Positions 23,619 through 25,642 of a DNA stretch of 25,642 nt are shown here, piece after piece. Each line of letters opens with the position of its first letter. The stretch's first letter is position 1. Position numbers and translations under genes: made by a program. The stretch comes from an uncultured Oscillospiraceae bacterium (GTDB lineage Bacteria; Bacillota; Clostridia; Oscillospirales; Oscillospiraceae). The notes beneath the pieces are model-generated. The model saw only the letters and a list, made by a program, of their open reading frames with translations, made no database searches and had not been told where the DNA came from. The DNA is taken from contig CAKTQP010000028.1 of assembly GCA_934597165.1 (NCBI GenBank), positions 1 through 25,642 on the forward strand, in the 5' to 3' direction.

Positions 23619-23648
23619 TTGACAAGTTCATAGGTTCTGAACTATAAT
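23619..23648 (+). promoter_or_regulatory. Promoter of the rightward RHH gene
   Basis: Both boxes are perfect consensus: TTGACA (23619-23624) and TATAAT (23643-23648), spaced by 18 bp. The spacer is almost entirely operator copy B. Unrepressed, it should be very strong. Confidence 0.85.
23625..23639 (+). promoter_or_regulatory. RHH operator copy B
   Basis: AGTTCATAGGTTCTG lies between the -35 and -10 boxes of the rightward promoter, with GTTC half-sites 8 bp apart. GTTCA (23626-23630) and TGAAC (23638-23642) also form an inverted repeat. Confidence 0.65.
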
Positions 23649-23655
23649 GCAGACA

Positions 23656-23670
23656 AGTTCAGAGGTTCAG
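23656..23670 (+). promoter_or_regulatory. RHH operator copy C
   Basis: AGTTCAGAGGTTCAG starts 31 bp after copy B, just downstream of the rightward -10 box, in the region of the transcript start. Binding would block initiation or early elongation. Confidence 0.6.
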
Positions 23671-23694
23671 ACCCAAAGGAAAGGAGGTGCTTTT

Positions 23695-23889
23695 ATGGCT
23701 ACTACGATGAAACGATTGACCTTTGTTGTTACCCCTGAAATGGAAGTTCTTCTGACGAGGTTCAAGAAAAAGATGTTCTTTGATAGCACACAGTCTGATA
23801 TGATTCGTGAACTCGTTTCCGCTGGAATGAGAGCATTGGAGTCTATCTCTGACGTTAAGGAGCATGAAGCAGAAAAAGAAGCGAGCTGA
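23695..23889 (+). CDS. Ribbon-helix-helix DNA-binding protein (rightward)
   Basis: A 64-residue protein with a second RHH layout: strand MKRLTFVVTP, helix A EMEVLLTRFKKKMFF, turn DSTQSD and helix B MIRELVSAGMRALESI, then a Lys/Glu-rich tail. The ATG at 23695 has AAAGGAGG about 9 nt upstream; the frame is open from 23647, but that start would lie within the promoter and operator area. It opens the rightward run of small genes and forms a divergent pair with the leftward RHH gene. Confidence 0.75.
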   Translation: MATTMKRLTFVVTPEMEVLLTRFKKKMFFDSTQSDMIRELVSAGMRALESISDVKEHEAEKEAS

Positions 23890-23944
23890 CCAGTGCCAGG
23901 AAGCGGGGTAGGAGCTGGGGCAATATGAGAGGGGAGGTGAGAAC

Positions 23945-24130
23945 ATGACCGCATATGAAATTTACCGAGTCAGATTAGCATTGACGAAACGGGCAAAGGA
24001 TGCTGAGGAGGAATGGCGGAATCTCAAGGAGTGCAATGACCCTGAGAAAGCGAAGGAAACGGAAGAGGCAGAGGAGAGATACCATGCTGCCCGGAAAACC
24101 CTTGAAATCTATGACCGTTTTAAATTCTGA
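23945..24130 (+). CDS. Small charged helical protein of unknown function
   Basis: A 61-residue protein, mostly one predicted amphipathic helix rich in Glu, Lys, Arg and Ala (residues 12-55), so possibly a coiled coil. No family is recognised. GGGGAGGTGAGAAC directly before the ATG is a strong ribosome binding site. It follows the rightward RHH gene by 55 nt. Confidence 0.65.
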   Translation: MTAYEIYRVRLALTKRAKDAEEEWRNLKECNDPEKAKETEEAEERYHAARKTLEIYDRFKF

Positions 24131-24138
24131 AAACAGAA

Positions 24139-24174
24139 AGCGCAGGGAAAGCACTGCCATGCTCTCTCTGCGCT
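24139..24174 (-). terminator. Hairpin between convergent small genes
   Basis: A 10-bp stem with one G-T wobble (24139-24148 with 24165-24174) encloses a 4-bp inner stem. On the - strand it is followed by TTCTGTTTT, so it fits a terminator for the leftward gene at 24187-24378. Confidence 0.5.
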
Positions 24175-24186
24175 CTAGGGGTGAAA

Positions 24187-24378
24187 TTATTCTACATAGT
24201 CAGAAGTACGATTACGCTCTTCGTTTGCGTGACGCTCTTCTGCTTTACGGATTTCGTCGTATGCACTGCGGAACATCTGATAAATTTCACCGGGAGTTTT
24301 TCCGTTCAAATCCTGGTGATGCATATAGAGCATCGCGAGTTCTTCGTAGATGTCTGCATAGATCTGATCTTCGTTCAC
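24187..24378 (-). CDS. Small hypothetical protein of the mobile element
   Basis: A 63-residue acidic, helical protein (starts MNEDQIYADIYEEL; contains NGKTPGEIYQMFRSAYDEI; charged C-terminus). No function is recognised. The GTG at 24378 is chosen because AAAGGGGGTG lies just upstream and a promoter fits behind it; the frame remains open to 24444. It faces opposite to its neighbours, so it is independently transcribed, like a moron gene. Confidence 0.6.
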   Translation of the reverse strand: MNEDQIYADIYEELAMLYMHHQDLNGKTPGEIYQMFRSAYDEIRKAEERHANEERNRTSDYVE

Positions 24379-24401
24379 TTGATTCACCCCCTTTCTGCTG
24401 T

Positions 24402-24430
24402 ATTTTACCACAACGTGGGGGAGAGGACAA
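24402..24430 (-). promoter_or_regulatory. Promoter of the leftward small gene
   Basis: On the - strand, TTGTCC (24430-24425) and TAAAAT (24407-24402) have a 17-bp spacer, 24 nt upstream of the GTG start. This leaves a very short leader. Confidence 0.55.
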
Positions 24431-24464
24431 GGAGCGGAAGCCAAGATGAAGGGAGATGATGTAA

Positions 24465-24548
24465 GTGAAGCCTAATGTACTGATTGCCGCGGTGCTCGTG
24501 GGTATTGGTGGAGGGCTACTGATGGCGTTGGTGCAAGCAATCAATTGA
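24465..24548 (+). CDS. Possible 27-residue membrane peptide
   Basis: A GTG at 24465 with GGGAGA 8 nt upstream opens a 27-codon frame. It encodes one hydrophobic segment (VLIAAVLVGIGGGLLMALV) after a short MKPN start. Size and composition resemble a small phage or toxin-like membrane peptide, but the length is too short for a secure call. Confidence 0.4.
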   Translation: MKPNVLIAAVLVGIGGGLLMALVQAIN

Positions 24549-24596
24549 AGCATCCCGGACAAGCGGATGCACATAAACTCAACCGGAGGTGATCGG

Positions 24597-24791
24597 ATGA
24601 GAAAACAGAAAGAATATATCGTCCCCCACGTGGTGAAGACCATTGTAACGTCCAACGGTGTGACGGTACATATCGCCGACAACTACTGTCGCAATCTCAC
24701 CCCGGAAGAGCGGGAGAGACGTGTGCGGGAAGTCCAGAAGGTGGCCTGGCGCATCATCCACAACTGTGCTGATGCGGGCATCTACCTGTGA
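24597..24791 (+). CDS. Small hypothetical protein upstream of hammerhead 1
   Basis: A 64-residue basic protein (starts MRKQKEYIVPHVVKTIV; contains LTPEERERRVREVQKVAWRIIHN). The C-terminal two thirds look helical and Arg-rich; nucleic-acid binding is possible but unproven. GGAGGT lies 6 nt before the ATG. Its stop codon (24789-24791) directly precedes the first ribozyme, so cleavage would leave this gene on the 5' product. Confidence 0.65.
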   Translation: MRKQKEYIVPHVVKTIVTSNGVTVHIADNYCRNLTPEERERRVREVQKVAWRIIHNCADAGIYL

Positions 24792-24857
24792 TCCAACCTG
24801 ATGAGTGCCGGGTTGCGCCCGGCCGAAACGGCAGTCCTCCTCACTGCCGTCGTTGGA
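24792..24857 (+). ncRNA. Hammerhead ribozyme 1 (type I)
   Basis: All core elements are present in order. Stem I is open-ended: TCCAAC (24792-24797) with GTTGGA (24852-24857). The core CTGATGA is 24798-24804. Stem II is 24807-24812 with 24818-24823, plus a G24805-C24824 pair. GAAA is 24825-24828. Stem III is a perfect 6 bp (24829-24834 with 24844-24849), with the A24828-T24850 pair and C24851 as cleavage nucleotide. Predicted self-cleavage is between 24851 and 24852. A homologous copy lies 570 nt downstream. Confidence 0.93.
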
Positions 24858-24893
24858 AGCAACTATACGATTCGAGAGAACGGAGGAAACATC

Positions 24894-25112
24894 ATGAACG
24901 AAAAAAGCAAGAAGTTCGCGCTGATCGGCGACATGGCGGGTCTGCTGGGCTTTGTGGCCAGCTGTGCTGGCATCGCCTGCGGCATTTTGGAGCGCTATCA
25001 GGCGGGAGCCATCCTGCTGGGCGGTGGGGTGCTGCTGTTTGCGGTGGCCATGACTGCCTACCGGGGCATCCGGCGGAAGACGGAGCTGGTCAGAGACGGC
25101 GCATGGGAGTAA
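24894..25112 (+). CDS. Small membrane protein between the two hammerheads
   Basis: A 72-residue protein with two hydrophobic segments (about residues 10-26 and 32-49) forming a helical hairpin, then a basic tail. No family is recognised; holin-like or small structural roles are possible but unsupported. GGAGG lies 7 nt before the ATG at 24894; the frame is open from 24801, but that would run through the ribozyme. After cleavage at hammerhead 1 it would have a 42-nt leader. Confidence 0.6.
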   Translation: MNEKSKKFALIGDMAGLLGFVASCAGIACGILERYQAGAILLGGGVLLFAVAMTAYRGIRRKTELVRDGAWE

Positions 25113-25116
25113 GGCG

Positions 25117-25326
25117 ATGAAGTGTCCCTGTATGGACTGCGCCGACCGGCAGGCCATCTGCCACGACACCTGTGAGCGCTTCGCCGAGTACCGAAAGCCG
25201 CTGGATGCCGCCATTGCCCAGCGGGCGAAGGCAGCACAGGTGAATCGCACGCTCCATGATATGTATCAGCGCACCCACCTGACGGTGGGCCGGATGGCCC
25301 GCCGTTGTGCGGCGGCACGGGAGTGA
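25117..25326 (+). CDS. Small Cys-rich protein between the two hammerheads
   Basis: A 69-residue protein with cysteines at 3, 5, 8, 15 and 19 and a histidine at 16, a spacing that could bind one metal ion, then a basic helical C-terminus. Similar short Cys-rich proteins occur in phages of Gram-positive hosts, but no function is known to me. It starts 4 nt after the previous stop, so the two are translationally linked; GAGTAAGG upstream is a modest ribosome binding site. Confidence 0.65.
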   Translation: MKCPCMDCADRQAICHDTCERFAEYRKPLDAAIAQRAKAAQVNRTLHDMYQRTHLTVGRMARRCAAARE

Positions 25327-25357
25327 CGGGAATGGACAAGCTGTCACAACCCGATAC

Positions 25358-25426
25358 CCAGCCTGATGAGAGCCGGATCGCGTCCGGCCGAAACGGGTCG
25401 TTACCCTGAACTCGACCCGTCGCTGG
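25358..25426 (+). ncRNA. Hammerhead ribozyme 2 (type I)
   Basis: It has the same architecture as copy 1. Stem I is CCAGC (25358-25362) with GCTGG (25422-25426). CTGATGA is 25363-25369. Stem II is 25372-25377 with 25383-25388, plus G25370-C25389. GAAA is 25390-25393. Stem III is a perfect 7 bp (25394-25400 with 25413-25419), with A25393-T25420 and cleavage nucleotide C25421. Predicted cleavage is between 25421 and 25422. Compared with copy 1, stems I, II and III carry paired substitutions that keep base pairing, evidence for selection on RNA structure. Confidence 0.93.
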
Positions 25427-25529
25427 AAGCCAACTATACTCATTTTGAACCTACCTACACAGTTTAACCTCTTTCTTTTCCTCATGTTATAAAAACTCCT
25501 ATTTTTTATCTTCTTTTGAGGCTTCCAGC

Positions 25530-25634
25530 CCGCCGGTATCCTCTCCGGCGGTATCATGTCGGGGTGCGGGTGCAACTCCCGCCCCTGGCGGAACAACTCC
25601 CCAAATACCCGGCCTTGCGCCGGGTCATGCCGCC
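25530..25634 (+). other. Compact multi-hairpin region at the window edge
   Basis: No gene is seen from 25,427 to the end. Three hairpins occur: 7 bp at 25530-25536 with 25545-25551; 5 bp at 25566-25570 with 25578-25582, loop TGCAACT, extended by flanking G/C runs; and 7 bp at 25607-25613 with 25619-25625, enclosed by an outer 5-bp pair (25587-25591 with 25630-25634). The middle hairpin resembles a tRNA T arm, but no tRNA can be built around it. Confidence 0.4.
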
Positions 25635-25642
25635 GCAGTCTG

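Noticed and set aside
25332..25409. Short + strand frame from ATG 25333 covering hammerhead 2
   Set aside because: It is only about 25 codons and coincides with the ribozyme, whose base-pairing constraints explain the sequence.
25560..25634. tRNA gene suggested by the T-arm-like hairpin
   Set aside because: The flanks offer no acceptor, D and anticodon arms in a workable order, and the loop lacks the TTC of a normal T arm.

Overview
The window reads as a chromosomal segment of a GC-rich, spore-forming Firmicute, probably an Oscillospiraceae-type gut Clostridium. This rests on the gene content (RbgA, trigger factor-ClpP-ClpX-Lon-EngB, a DUF4491-like protein, a CotJC-type spore protein), strong AGGAGG ribosome binding sites and many LAAC lipoboxes. 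Genus and species cannot be fixed from the sequence. It divides into a housekeeping backbone (1 to about 20,900) and the first 4.7 kb of an integrated mobile element (about 20,900 to the right edge), which is more AT-rich in parts and packed with small genes.

Backbone, all on the + strand: (i) rbgA-rnhB-yraN-M19 dipeptidase-thrC-metallophosphoesterase-DUF4491, a tightly packed run with stop/start overlaps; (ii) tig, clpP, clpX, a terminator, then lon and engB, which together form a protein folding, protein degradation and ribosome assembly block; (iii) a three-gene polar amino acid ABC importer with its own promoter and terminator; (iv) a complete branched-chain amino acid type importer livK-H-M-G-F with its own promoter and a strong terminator. 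In both transport operons a hairpin separates the binding-protein gene from the permease gene, a layout that could allow excess binding protein.

Mobile element: on the - strand, the C-terminal three quarters of a cotJC-like manganese-catalase/spore-coat gene ends abruptly against a large serine recombinase gene. The simplest reading is that the element integrated inside cotJC and that the missing N-terminal part lies beyond the right edge. Behind the recombinase come an Ltp-family three-repeat lipoprotein (a known superinfection-exclusion family), a divergent pair of ribbon-helix-helix regulators with a shared set of operator repeats, and a series of small early-type proteins. This looks like the lysogeny and early region of a prophage or related integrative element.

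The most striking signal is two complete type I hammerhead ribozymes on the + strand (about 24,792-24,857 and 25,358-25,426). Their cores are intact and their stems differ by compensatory changes. Their predicted cleavage sites are 570 nt apart and bracket exactly two small genes, so self-cleavage would release a defined bicistronic RNA. The split cotJC gene and the RHH double operator are the next most interesting points.
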